Assembly (NCBI GenBank): GCA_965247635.1
Contig: CBDFHJ010000009.1
Span: 310,001-374,000 of the forward strand
Source: CBDFHJ01 sp965247635
GTDB taxonomy: Bacteria; Chloroflexota; Dehalococcoidia; Lucifugimonadales; Australimonadaceae
DNA: 64,000 bases
Direction of reading: 5' to 3'
The position numbers and the translations under genes were made by a program. How positions within the stretch are numbered: the stretch's first letter is position 1; every line of letters starts with the position of its first letter. Positions 26,772 through 34,655 of the stretch are shown piece by piece. The notes under the pieces are model-generated. The model was not told the DNA's origin and ran no database searches. It saw only the letters and a list, made by a program, of their open reading frames with translations.

Positions 26772-28181
26772 ATGACCCAACAGTTCTACATCTGGACCGT
26801 CGGTTGCCAGATGAACAAGGCGGACTCCGAGCGCATGGGCGCCGCCCTGGAGCAGCTTGGCCTGACGGAGACCGCCGAGGTCAAGCAGGCCGACGTCATC
26901 GTGCTGAACAGCTGTGTGGTCCGGCAGAACGCCGAGGACCGAGTGGTGGGCATGCTCACCAGCCTCAAGCCGTGGAAGGCGCGCAACCCTGACAGGACGC
27001 TGGCGCTCATGGGCTGCATGGTGGGGCCGCAGCAGGAGGAGCTGAAGCGCCGGTTCCCCTACGTGGACGTATTCATGCGTCCCCAGCAGTTCGAGCCGCT
27101 GGTCAGCCGCCTGGGCGACCAGCTGGGCATGGACGGGTGCATTGGCCCCCTGGTGCCAGGCCACCCGCAGGTGACCACCCACGTGCCCATAATCCACGGC
27201 TGCGACAAGTTCTGTACCTTCTGCATCATCCCCTACCGCCGAGGCCGCGAGGTGTCACGTTCCGTGGACGAGCTGGTCCACGAGTGCCAGATGCTGTTGG
27301 AGCGTGGCGTGCGCGAGGTGACGCTGCTGGGCCAGAACGTGGACTCCTACGGTCACGACCTGCCCGGCTCGCCCGACCTGGCCGACCTGCTGGAGGTCGT
27401 CCACGAGCGGGTGCCGGAGCTGGCGCGCATCCGGTTTCTGACGTCGCACCCCAACGACATGGGCCAGCGCATCATCGACGCGGTCGGCCGGCTTCCCCGG
27501 GTGATGGAGAATATCAACCTGCCCTTCCAGGCGGGCGACGACACGGTGCTCGCCAATATGCGTCGCGGCTACACCAACGCCCAGTACCGAGAGCTGGTGG
27601 GCCGCATCCGCGCCACCATCCCAGGCGTGGCCATGACCACCGACCTGATCGTGGGCTTCCCAGGAGAGACGGCGGTGCAGTTCGAGCGGTCGTTGGAGAT
27701 GGTGCGCGACCTGCGCTTCGACAAGGTCCACGTCGCCGCCTACTCGACACGGCCCGGCACCATCGCCGCGCGGCGGATGGAGGACGATGTCCCCCACGAA
27801 GAGAAGCAGCGCAGGCTACAGGCCGTCGAGGCGCTCCAAGAAACCGTCGCCAGCGAGACCAACTCCACCTACCTGGGCACGCCGCAGGAAGTGCTGGTGG
27901 ACGGCCACCACAAGGGTAAGTGGCAGGGCCGGACCCACACCGACAAGCTGGTGTTCATCGAATCCGACGAAGCCCTGCTCGGCAGGGTGGTCGACGTCCG
28001 CGTCACCATGACCTCCCCGTGGTCGCTTCAGGGCCGTCTGCTACCAGCCGCAGGGGTTTCCCCTGCGCCCACTTGCTGGTCCCCATCCCTACTGGCTACG
28101 GAGGGTATTGAAGCCCACGCCGAGGCGCTTCGCCGAGTGAGCCAACGCCACGAGGCGGGCCGGGTGGGACAATCCACCTAG
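26772..28181 (+). CDS. miaB: tRNA-2-methylthio-N6-dimethylallyladenosine synthase MiaB, with repeat-derived tail
   Basis: MiaB is a radical-SAM methylthiotransferase that modifies A37 of tRNAs reading UNN codons. The N-terminal UPF0004 domain (FYIWTVGCQMNKADSERM, with the conserved Cys residues in NSCVVRQNAED and LMGCMVGP), the radical-SAM cluster CDKFCTFC and a C-terminal TRAM domain (EVLVDGHHKGKWQGRTHTDK) are intact. The protein should end shortly after SPWSLQGRLL. Instead the frame runs about 45 codons into repeat A (PAAGVSPAPTCWSPSLL onward), giving 469 residues. The tail is not a family feature and may be neutral or harmful. The gene lies just downstream of tRNA-Ser. Confidence 0.95.
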   Translation: MTQQFYIWTVGCQMNKADSERMGAALEQLGLTETAEVKQADVIVLNSCVVRQNAEDRVVGMLTSLKPWKARNPDRTLALMGCMVGPQQEELKRRFPYVDVFMRPQQFEPLVSRLGDQLGMDGCIGPLVPGHPQVTTHVPIIHGCDKFCTFCIIPYRRGREVSRSVDELVHECQMLLERGVREVTLLGQNVDSYGHDLPGSPDLADLLEVVHERVPELARIRFLTSHPNDMGQRIIDAVGRLPRVMENINLPFQAGDDTVLANMRRGYTNAQYRELVGRIRATIPGVAMTTDLIVGFPGETAVQFERSLEMVRDLRFDKVHVAAYSTRPGTIAARRMEDDVPHEEKQRRLQAVEALQETVASETNSTYLGTPQEVLVDGHHKGKWQGRTHTDKLVFIESDEALLGRVVDVRVTMTSPWSLQGRLLPAAGVSPAPTCWSPSLLATEGIEAHAEALRRVSQRHEAGRVGQST

Positions 28182-28250
28182 TCCTATCGCACGCCAAAGT
28201 CGGACTGTTACGAGATTCCTCGCTCCGCCTGCGGCGGGCTCGGAATGACA
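28050..28250 (+). repeat. repeat A copy 6 (overlaps miaB 3' end)
   Basis: It begins with GCAGGGGTTTCCCCTGC inside the miaB frame and runs through the core modules. It ends with the hairpin TTCCTCGCTCCGCCTGCGGC and CTCGGAATGACAG. The miaB stop codon at 28179-28181 is supplied by the repeat. Confidence 0.9.
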
Positions 28251-28275
28251 GGGAGCGGGGTAGACGCTTCGCCCG

Positions 28276-28456
28276 GCGCAGGACGTGTCCTGCACCTACT
28301 TGCGGTGCCCCTATCGCTCGTTGCGACGTAACGCGTCTAAGCCCACGCCGAGACGCTTCACCCAGCGAGCCAGCGCGGAGTTTACCCTGAGCCTGGCGAA
28401 GGGGGGCGGGCCGGGTGGGACAACCCACCTAAGCCTATGGCACGCCATAGTCGGAC
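28276..28456 (+). repeat. repeat A copy 7
   Basis: It follows copy 6 directly: GCAGGACGTGTCCTGC hairpin, ACTTGCGGTGCCCCTATCGC, and CCCACGCCGAGACGCTTCAC. An unrelated piece (GTTTACCCTGAGCCTGGCGA) is inserted before GGCGGGCCGGGTGGGACAAC. Confidence 0.85.
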
Positions 28457-28514
28457 GAGCCGGATGGATTGAGGGGTAAGGGCGAGAGCCCTTAACACCC
28501 ATCAGGCCCTTTCC

Positions 28515-28523
28515 TGGTAGAAT
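28515..28523 (+). promoter_or_regulatory. extended -10 promoter of nadA
   Basis: TGGTAGAAT lies 53 bases ahead of the nadA ATG, just after repeat A copy 7. Confidence 0.5.
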
Positions 28524-28576
28524 ACTTGTGAGACTACCCCTCCCACGAGACGCATCGAAGGACTAGAGAGGGCATC

Positions 28577-29818
28577 ATGGCCACCAAGATGCTGCGCGCG
28601 CCGCTGCTGCCGATCACAGAGTTCGAGCACGCCGAGTTCTGCCGCCCAGAAGTAGACCTGGAGGCGCGCCCGCTAGCCGAGGAGATGAGCGCGGCCCACA
28701 TCCAGTGGCAGCAGCTCCCCGACGAGTACACCCACCTGGACGCCAGCGCCCTGGACGAGCGCATCGGCGCGGCGCGCAAGGCCCTCGGCGAGCGCGTGGT
28801 CATCCTGGGCCACCACTACCAGCGGGAGGAGGTCATCAAGTACGCCGACCTCCAGGGCGACTCCTTCAAGCTCTCCCAGCACGCCTCCTCCCAGGCGGCC
28901 GCCGAGTATATCGTCTTCTGCGGCGTCCACTTCATGGCCGAGACGGCCGAGGTCCTGAGCCAGGCGCACCAGCAGGTGATTCTGCCCAACATCAGCGCCG
29001 GCTGCTCGATGGCCGACCTGGCCCCCACCGACGACGTCCTGGACTGCTGGAACGACCTGATGGAGGCCCTGGGCCCGGAGGGCATCGTGCCCGTCACGTA
29101 CATGAACTCCACCGCGGCCATCAAGGCGCTGTGCGGCCGCAACGGCGGCATCGTCTGCACATCGTCCAACGCCCCCGAGATCGTGGCGTGGGCCTACGAG
29201 CAAGCGCCTCGCGTGCTCTTCCTGCCGGACGAGCACTTGGGCCGCAACACCGCCATCAAGCTGGGCATCCCGGTGGAGCAGACAGTGGTCTGGAACCCGC
29301 ACAAGCCGCTGGGTGGGCTGACGCCGGACCAGCTTCGCGACGCCAAGATGGTCCTATGGCAGGGCCACTGCGCCGTTCACACTCGCTTTCGCGTCAAGCA
29401 GATTGAGGCCGCCCGCGAGCGGTTCCCCGGCGTGAACATCATCGTCCACCCGGAGTGCACCATGGAGGTGGTCCAGGCCGCCGACCTCAACGGCTCCACC
29501 GAGCAGATCATCAAGGCGGTCAACGGCAGCGAGCCGGGCAGCGTGTGGGCGGTGGGCACCGAGATCAACCTGGTCCACCGGCTGGCGCTCCACAACCCGG
29601 ACAAGACCGTCTTCTGCCTCGACCCGGTGGTCTGCCCCTGCTCCACCATGTACCGGATTCACCCAGCGTACGTGGCGTGGGTGCTGGAGGAGCTGCTGAA
29701 GGGCAACGTGGTGAACCGCATCGAGGTCGACGCCGCCACGGGGGCCGAATCGGCGATCGCCCTCCAGCGCATGCTCGACGTCACCGCCCAGCGCACCGCT
29801 ACGTGGGACAAGGCGTAG
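28577..29818 (+). CDS. nadA: quinolinate synthase A
   Basis: NadA condenses iminoaspartate with dihydroxyacetone phosphate to quinolinate in de novo NAD synthesis, using a [4Fe-4S] cluster. The 413-residue product shows ILGHHYQREEVIKYADLQGD, FCGVHFMAETAEVLSQAH, NISAGCSMADLAPTDDV, MNSTAAIKALCGRNGGIVCT, VHPECTMEVVQAAD and VCPCSTMYRIHPAYV, including the cluster cysteines. It is the longer form, with an N-terminal extension of about 50 residues. nadC lies 4 kb downstream on the same strand, now separated by repeats and IS256. No nadB is seen in the window. Repeat A begins right at the stop codon. Confidence 0.95.
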   Translation: MATKMLRAPLLPITEFEHAEFCRPEVDLEARPLAEEMSAAHIQWQQLPDEYTHLDASALDERIGAARKALGERVVILGHHYQREEVIKYADLQGDSFKLSQHASSQAAAEYIVFCGVHFMAETAEVLSQAHQQVILPNISAGCSMADLAPTDDVLDCWNDLMEALGPEGIVPVTYMNSTAAIKALCGRNGGIVCTSSNAPEIVAWAYEQAPRVLFLPDEHLGRNTAIKLGIPVEQTVVWNPHKPLGGLTPDQLRDAKMVLWQGHCAVHTRFRVKQIEAARERFPGVNIIVHPECTMEVVQAADLNGSTEQIIKAVNGSEPGSVWAVGTEINLVHRLALHNPDKTVFCLDPVVCPCSTMYRIHPAYVAWVLEELLKGNVVNRIEVDAATGAESAIALQRMLDVTAQRTATWDKA

Positions 29819-29820
29819 GC

Positions 29821-30281
29821 GCAGAACGCGTCCTGCACCTACTTGCGGTGTCCTCATCGCCCATTACGACGTGGCGCCGTGAAGCCCACGCCGAGACGCT
29901 TCCGCCCAGCGAGCCCGGCGCTACGGGGCGGCAGGGTTTCCCCTTCACCTACTCGCGGTGTCCCCATCGCCCATTACGACGTGGCGCCGTGAAGCCCACG
30001 CCGAGACGCTTCCGCCCAGCGAGCCCGGCGCTACGGGGCGGCAGGGTTTCCCCTGGACCTACTTGCGGTGTCCTCATCGCCCATTACGACGTGGCGCCGT
30101 GAGGCCCACGCCGAGACGCTTCGCCCAGCGAGCCCAGTGGTACGAGATTCCTCGCTCCGCCTGCGGCGGGCTCGGAATGACAGGGGGCGGGGTAGACGCT
30201 TCGCCCACCAAACCAACACCACGGGGTGGGCTTGGGCGGGAGAATCACCTAGGCCTATCGCCCGCTTAGGCCGTACCACAA
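29821..30281 (+). repeat. repeat A copies 8-10, tandem 110 bp units
   Basis: Three head-to-tail units, with GCAGGGTTTC recurring at 29931 and 30041 (period 110 bp). Each unit contains CCCATTACGACGTGGCGCCG and CCCACGCCGAGACGCTTCCG, and the first two end GAGCCCGGCGCTACGGGGCG. The last unit continues into the third module (CTCGCTCCGCCTGCGGCGGG) and a variant tail. Units differ at only a few bases. Confidence 0.9.
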
Positions 30282-30791
30282 GTGATCTTTGCCCTGGCTA
30301 GCTTGACAGGGGAGGTTACGTCAATAGGTGTGTAAACGACATCAGGCGGCGACCTTCTCAGCCGTTGATTCAATGGCGATTCCATCCGCATACTGTGCAC
30401 CGAGATAGACGTCTTCGATCAACTCAGGGGCCTTCAGACGCCTGAAGCGCTGTTCGGCGACCATCAACATTTTCCAGATCACCGCTATCGCCCGATCGAC
30501 CCTCTTGTAGCGCTTGGCGGCATCGGTCCGAAGCCTGAGGGCCGCGAAGGGTGATTCTACCGGGTTCGTCGTGCGAAGGTGCCCCCAGTGCTCCTTTGGG
30601 AAGTCATAGAAGGTGACCATGCGGTCCCAGTCCCGCTCCAAGGCCTCTGAGGCCGCCTCGTAGGAGTGGTCGCCGCACCACCTGGTGAACACCGTCCTGA
30701 GCCGCTCAGCCTCTGTCCGAGTCGGCGCGTAGGGGATAGTACGCAGCATGAGCTTGGCCTGGTCCTGTTGTCGCTTTGGAAGCTTGGCGAG

Positions 30792-32159
30792 GAGGTATCT
30801 TCAAAAAGCGTGTAAACAGTCAGGCGGTGTACCCTCTCTCTGAACAACACGGGCTCGAGGCCCAAGAGAGGAGATAGACCGCCCATGAGGAAGGAAAGCA
30901 CTGAGAGTAGGTCGGAGTCAAGGCCGGAGTGGGAGCAGTTGGAGGATTGGGTGCGAAGCCAGGTCCAGAGGCTGATCCAGGAGTTGCCGGAGGAGGAGGT
31001 GACGGCGTTTCTGGGAAGGGCGAAGTCGGCGCTCAGATCCGACTCGGACAACGATACCGGCTATCGGAACGGATACGGCAGAGCCCGGAGGCTTACGCTG
31101 AGTTCGGGAACGATACAGCTGAGGCGGCCGCGAGTCCGCGATACCGAGGAGCAGTTCGAGAGCCGGCTGCTGCCGCTGTTCGTCAACAGGACCAGGAAGG
31201 TTGCTGAGTTGATCCCCGAGCTGTACCTGCACGGTCTATCCGAAGGCGACTTCGATCTGGCTTTGCGGGGGCTGCTGGGAGAGGACGCACCGGTATCGGC
31301 GAGCACGGTGGCCCGGTTGAAGTCCAAGTGGAACGATGAGCTTGCCCAATGGCGCAGCCGGCCCCTAGATGACCTGGAAGTGGTCTACATGTGGGTGGAT
31401 GGAGTCTACGTCAAGGCTGGTCTTGAGAAGGAGAAGGCGGCAGTACTGGTGGTGGTGGCGGCCCTGAGCGACGGGAGCAAGGTGGTGGTGAGCGCTGTTC
31501 CCGGATACAGGGAGTCCACAGAGAACTGGTCCGATGTGCTCAGGGACATGAGGCGCCGCGGGCTGGAGTGCCCGAGGCTGGTGGTTGGGGACGGACACCT
31601 GGGCATCTGGGGAGCTCTGCGCAACGTCTATCCGCAGGCGGCAGAGCAACGCTGCTGGAACCACAAGATCGTAAACGTGCTCGCCAAGCTTCCAAAGCGA
31701 CAACAGGACCAGGCCAAGCTCATGCTGCGTACTATCCCCTACGCGCCGACTCGGACAGAGGCTGAGCGGCTCAGGACGGTGTTCACCAGGTGGTGCGGCG
31801 ACCATTCCTACGAGGCGGCCTCAGAGGCCTTGGAGCGGGACTGGGACCGCATGGTCACCTTCTATGACTTCCCAAAGGAGCACTGGGGGCACCTTCGCAC
31901 GACGAACCCGGTAGAATCACCCTTCGCGGCCCTCAGGCTTCGGACCGATGCCGCCAAGCGCTACAAGAGGGTCGATCGGGCGATAGCGGTGATCTGGAAA
32001 ATGTTGATGGTCGCCGAACAGCGCTTCAGGCGTCTGAAGGCCCCTGAGTTGATCGAAGACGTCTATCTCGGTGCACAGTATGCGGATGGAATCGCCATTG
32101 AATCAACGGCTGAGAAGGTCGCCGCCTGATGTCGTTTACACACCTATTGACGTAACCTC
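30792..32159 (+). mobile_element. IS256-family element, copy 4 (nested)
   Basis: This complete 1368 bp element lies inside copy 3, in the opposite orientation. Its left end has GCGTGT instead of GTGTGT. The same variant is found at the corresponding end of copy 3. Flanks TTGGCGAG and TGCTCATC do not match, as expected if a deletion accompanied or followed the insertion. Confidence 0.93.
30885..32129 (+). CDS. IS256-family transposase
   Basis: This is an intact 414-residue copy with all DDE residues. It carries LPEEE near residue 36 (as in copy 3) and RQQDQ (as in copies 3, 5 and 6). Confidence 0.95.
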   Translation: MRKESTESRSESRPEWEQLEDWVRSQVQRLIQELPEEEVTAFLGRAKSALRSDSDNDTGYRNGYGRARRLTLSSGTIQLRRPRVRDTEEQFESRLLPLFVNRTRKVAELIPELYLHGLSEGDFDLALRGLLGEDAPVSASTVARLKSKWNDELAQWRSRPLDDLEVVYMWVDGVYVKAGLEKEKAAVLVVVAALSDGSKVVVSAVPGYRESTENWSDVLRDMRRRGLECPRLVVGDGHLGIWGALRNVYPQAAEQRCWNHKIVNVLAKLPKRQQDQAKLMLRTIPYAPTRTEAERLRTVFTRWCGDHSYEAASEALERDWDRMVTFYDFPKEHWGHLRTTNPVESPFAALRLRTDAAKRYKRVDRAIAVIWKMLMVAEQRFRRLKAPELIEDVYLGAQYADGIAIESTAEKVAA

Positions 32160-32827
32160 TGCTCATCGTTCCACTTGGACTTCAACCGGGCCACCGTGCT
32201 CGCCGATACCGGTGCGTCCTCTCCCAGCAGCCCCCGCAAAGCCAGATCGAAGTCGCCTTCGGATAGACCGTGCAGGTACAGCTCGGGGATCAACTCAGCA
32301 ACCTTCCTGGTCCTGTTGACGAACAGCGGCAGCAGCCGGCTCTCGAACTGCTCCTCGGTATCGCGGACTCGCGGCCGCCTCAGCTGTATCGTTCCCGAAC
32401 TCAGCGTAAGCCTCCGGGCTCTGCCGTATCCGTTCCGATAGCCGGTATCGTTGTCCGAGTCGGATCTGAGCGCCGACTTCGCCCTTCCCAGAAACGCCGT
32501 CACCTCCTCCTCCGGCAACTCCTGGATCAGCCTCTGGGCCTGGCTTCGCACCCAATCCTCCAACTGCTCCCACTCCGGCCTTGACTCCGACCTACTCTCA
32601 GTGCTTTCCTTCCTCATGGGCGGTCTATCTCCTCTCTTGGGCCTCGAGCCCGTGTTGTTCAGAGAGAGGGTACACCGCCTGACTGTTTACACGCTTTTTG
32701 AAGATACCTCCGACAGGGATTGGATAACTCGCAAGACTCGCACTGACTCTGGGACAAAGAATTGAGGAAGGACCAGTTTGCTGAGCAATACGTGGCGACC
32801 GAGATCGGACACAATAGGGAGGTGCAC

Positions 32828-33563
32828 ATGCGCGGTGTAGCTTTGGTACTACTAGCAGTCATTGTGACCGTAGGTCTGTCGGCGTGCAATGTTTTTGCGC
32901 CAACACCAACGGTGTCGGCACAGGTAGAAAGAGATGAGATTAGGGACATCGTTCGGGAGGAGGTAGCAGCAGCCCTTGCTGACGTGAAATCAGGCCCCCA
33001 AGGTGAGCCTGGCTCAACTCCGACAGAGGAAGACTTACCCCTGTTGATCAACCAAGTAATCACAGATCGGCAGGAGGAATTAATAGGGCCTCAGGGTGAA
33101 CAAGGCTTGCAGGGTGATCCAGGGGGGCCTCAAGGGCCTCAGGGCGTTCCTGGGCCTCAGGGCGAGCAAGGGGCTCCAGGGCGAGCAGGGGCTCCAGGGT
33201 GAGCAGGGGCCCCAGGGTGTTCTTGGTACCACCGATACCACATTCGAATGTAGAGTGGAGCCGGTGGCTGCCACAGTCGAAGATCGCATTTGTAGATTGG
33301 AGGTGCTGGCTGCCGCATTCGATGCTCGCATTTCGAGCTCGGAGGCGCTGGCCCGCACATTCGATGCTCGCCTTTCGAGCTCGGAGGCGCTGGTTGCCAC
33401 ATTGAAGTCAAGCATCGCCACATTGGAAACAAGCATCGCAGTAATTAACGCGAGTCTACTGGAACTTCACGATGACTTGAACAATGAAATCGCTTTTCTG
33501 CTGGTTTTTATCAATGAATTGCGGGCTTCTGTTTTCCCAGGGTCATCGGTTTGGACTCAGTAG
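32828..33563 (+). pseudogene. collagen-like lipoprotein with coiled-coil tail, frameshifted
   Basis: The ATG at 32828 follows GGGAGGTG. The product opens with a lipoprotein signal peptide (VALLAVI-type core, lipobox LSAC). A helical stretch (VERDEIRDIVREEVAAALAD) comes next, then Gly-x-y repeats (GPQGEQGLQGDPGGPQGPQG, GVPGPQGEQG). In this frame it stops at 33200-33202. One frame over the Gly-x-y pattern continues (GLQGEQGLQGEQGPQGVLG), followed by an alpha-helical tail with a 42 bp repeat (FDARISSSEALA, FDARLSSSEALV) ending at 33563. The frames meet at a G4 run near 33170. One slip restores a surface protein of about 245 residues. It may be phase-variable, decayed or a sequencing error. Confidence 0.75.
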
Positions 33564-33760
33564 CTGATGGGAAGCTCGGTGCCGGGGAAGGTGGGGCCCA
33601 GTTGGTTCAGGTCCGCGCAGAGGCCGCGTAAGGCCCGTCGATGGAGCGGCAGGTCCGGGGATTGAGGGTGATGACCACACCAGTGGGAGTGGTGCGGTTC
33701 TCCCCGGCGAGCTCGGCAAAGTAGCGCAGCGTACTGCTCGTCAAGCCCTCGCAACTGGCA
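33557..33760 (-). pseudogene. decayed 3' end of an unknown gene (transposase-like tail?)
   Basis: On the minus strand one frame reads LRYFAELAGENRTTPTGVVI and on to TLNPRTCRSID. It then shifts into LRGLCADLNQLGPTFPGTEL, ending PISY at 33557. The two parts read as one protein tail with a frameshift near 33640. The ending resembles tails of some transposase families, but I am not certain. No start or upstream portion survives, because nadC occupies it. Confidence 0.3.
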
Positions 33761-33790
33761 AGCGCGCCCTCGACGCGCTACACTAGCCTC

Positions 33791-34654
33791 ATGCTGCACC
33801 AGTGGCACGGCACCATCGAGCTGATCCAGCGCGCTTTGGCCGAAGACGAAGTCATGGCGGACCCGACCACGGCCCTGCTGCCGCCGGACCTTCCAGGCCG
33901 GTCGGTGATGGTAGCCAAGGACTTCGGTGTCTTGGCGGGCGTCGACGTAGCCTTGGAGGTGTTCCGTCAGGTGGACCCGTCGGTGCAATGCGAGGCGTCG
34001 GTCTCCGACGGCGCGGGGTTGGAGCCGGGCCAGGAGCTCGCCACCATCGAGGGCTGGCTCGACGGCATCCTCCGCGCGGAGCGCACTGCCATCAACTTCG
34101 TCCAGCGCATGAGCGGTATCGCTACCGCAACCCACGCCTTGGTCCAGGCGGTGGCGGGCACGTCTGCCATCATCATCGACACCCGTAAGACGATGCCGGG
34201 CTGGCGCCTGCTCGACAAGTACGCGGTCCGCATGGGCGGTGGCCGTAACCACCGCATGAACCTGGCCGACGGCGTGCTCATCAAGGACAACCATATCGCC
34301 GCCGCGGCCAGCATGGGCATGGGCCTGACCGAGTTCGTGCGCAAGGCCAGGGCCGACTCGTCGCACACCATCCGCGTCGAGGTGGAGGTCGAGACGGTGG
34401 AGCAGGCCAAGGAGGCCCTGGAGGGAGGCGCCGACATCCTGTTGCTGGACAACATGGACGTGGCCACCATGCGTCAGGTGGTGAAAATGTGCGAGGGGCG
34501 CGCCAGCACCGAGGCGTCCGGCGGCATCACGCTGGAGACGGTGCGGGAGATCGCGGAGACGGGCGTGGACCTCATCTCCAGCGGCAGCATCACCCACTCG
34601 GTGAAGGCCCTCGACATCAGCCTCGATACCTCTCCCAATCCACTGGCGTCGTAA
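33791..34654 (+). CDS. nadC: nicotinate-nucleotide pyrophosphorylase (quinolinate phosphoribosyltransferase)
   Basis: NadC converts quinolinate and PRPP to nicotinate mononucleotide, the step after NadA. The 287-residue product has RTAINFVQRMSGIAT, the signature IIDTRKTMPGWRLLDKYAVR, GGGRNHRMNLADGVLIKDNH, the EVEVETVEQAKEALEGGADI strand and SGGITLETVREIAETGVDLI. Its stop is followed after one base by the GTG of the propeller lipoprotein gene, so the two are likely cotranscribed. A TACACT -10-like element lies just upstream of the ATG (33778-33783). Confidence 0.95.
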   Translation: MLHQWHGTIELIQRALAEDEVMADPTTALLPPDLPGRSVMVAKDFGVLAGVDVALEVFRQVDPSVQCEASVSDGAGLEPGQELATIEGWLDGILRAERTAINFVQRMSGIATATHALVQAVAGTSAIIIDTRKTMPGWRLLDKYAVRMGGGRNHRMNLADGVLIKDNHIAAAASMGMGLTEFVRKARADSSHTIRVEVEVETVEQAKEALEGGADILLLDNMDVATMRQVVKMCEGRASTEASGGITLETVREIAETGVDLISSGSITHSVKALDISLDTSPNPLAS

Positions 34655-34655
34655 C

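Larger units (their letters stand above)
30342..32617 (-). pseudogene. IS256-family transposase, split and internally deleted
   Basis: The N-terminal piece (32617 down to about 32160) reads to LKSKWNDE. The C-terminal piece (about 30791 down to 30342) starts at LAKLPKRQQDQ. About 110 residues between them, including the first two catalytic Asp residues, are absent. Copy 4 occupies the gap. It shares the LPEEE variant with copy 4 and has a private AQRL change. Confidence 0.9.
30312..32710 (-). mobile_element. IS256-family element, copy 3 (host of a nested copy)
   Basis: This minus-strand IS256 copy is split in two pieces, 30312-30791 and 32160-32710, with copy 4 between them. Both terminal inverted repeats are present. 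Flanking octamers TGACAGGG and CGACAGGG match at 7 of 8 bases, consistent with a target duplication. The middle of the element, corresponding to transposase residues about 155-263, is missing. Confidence 0.9.

Noticed and set aside
29821..30281. CRISPR array
   Set aside because: The 110 bp units are contiguous and near-identical throughout, with no short repeats separated by unique spacers.
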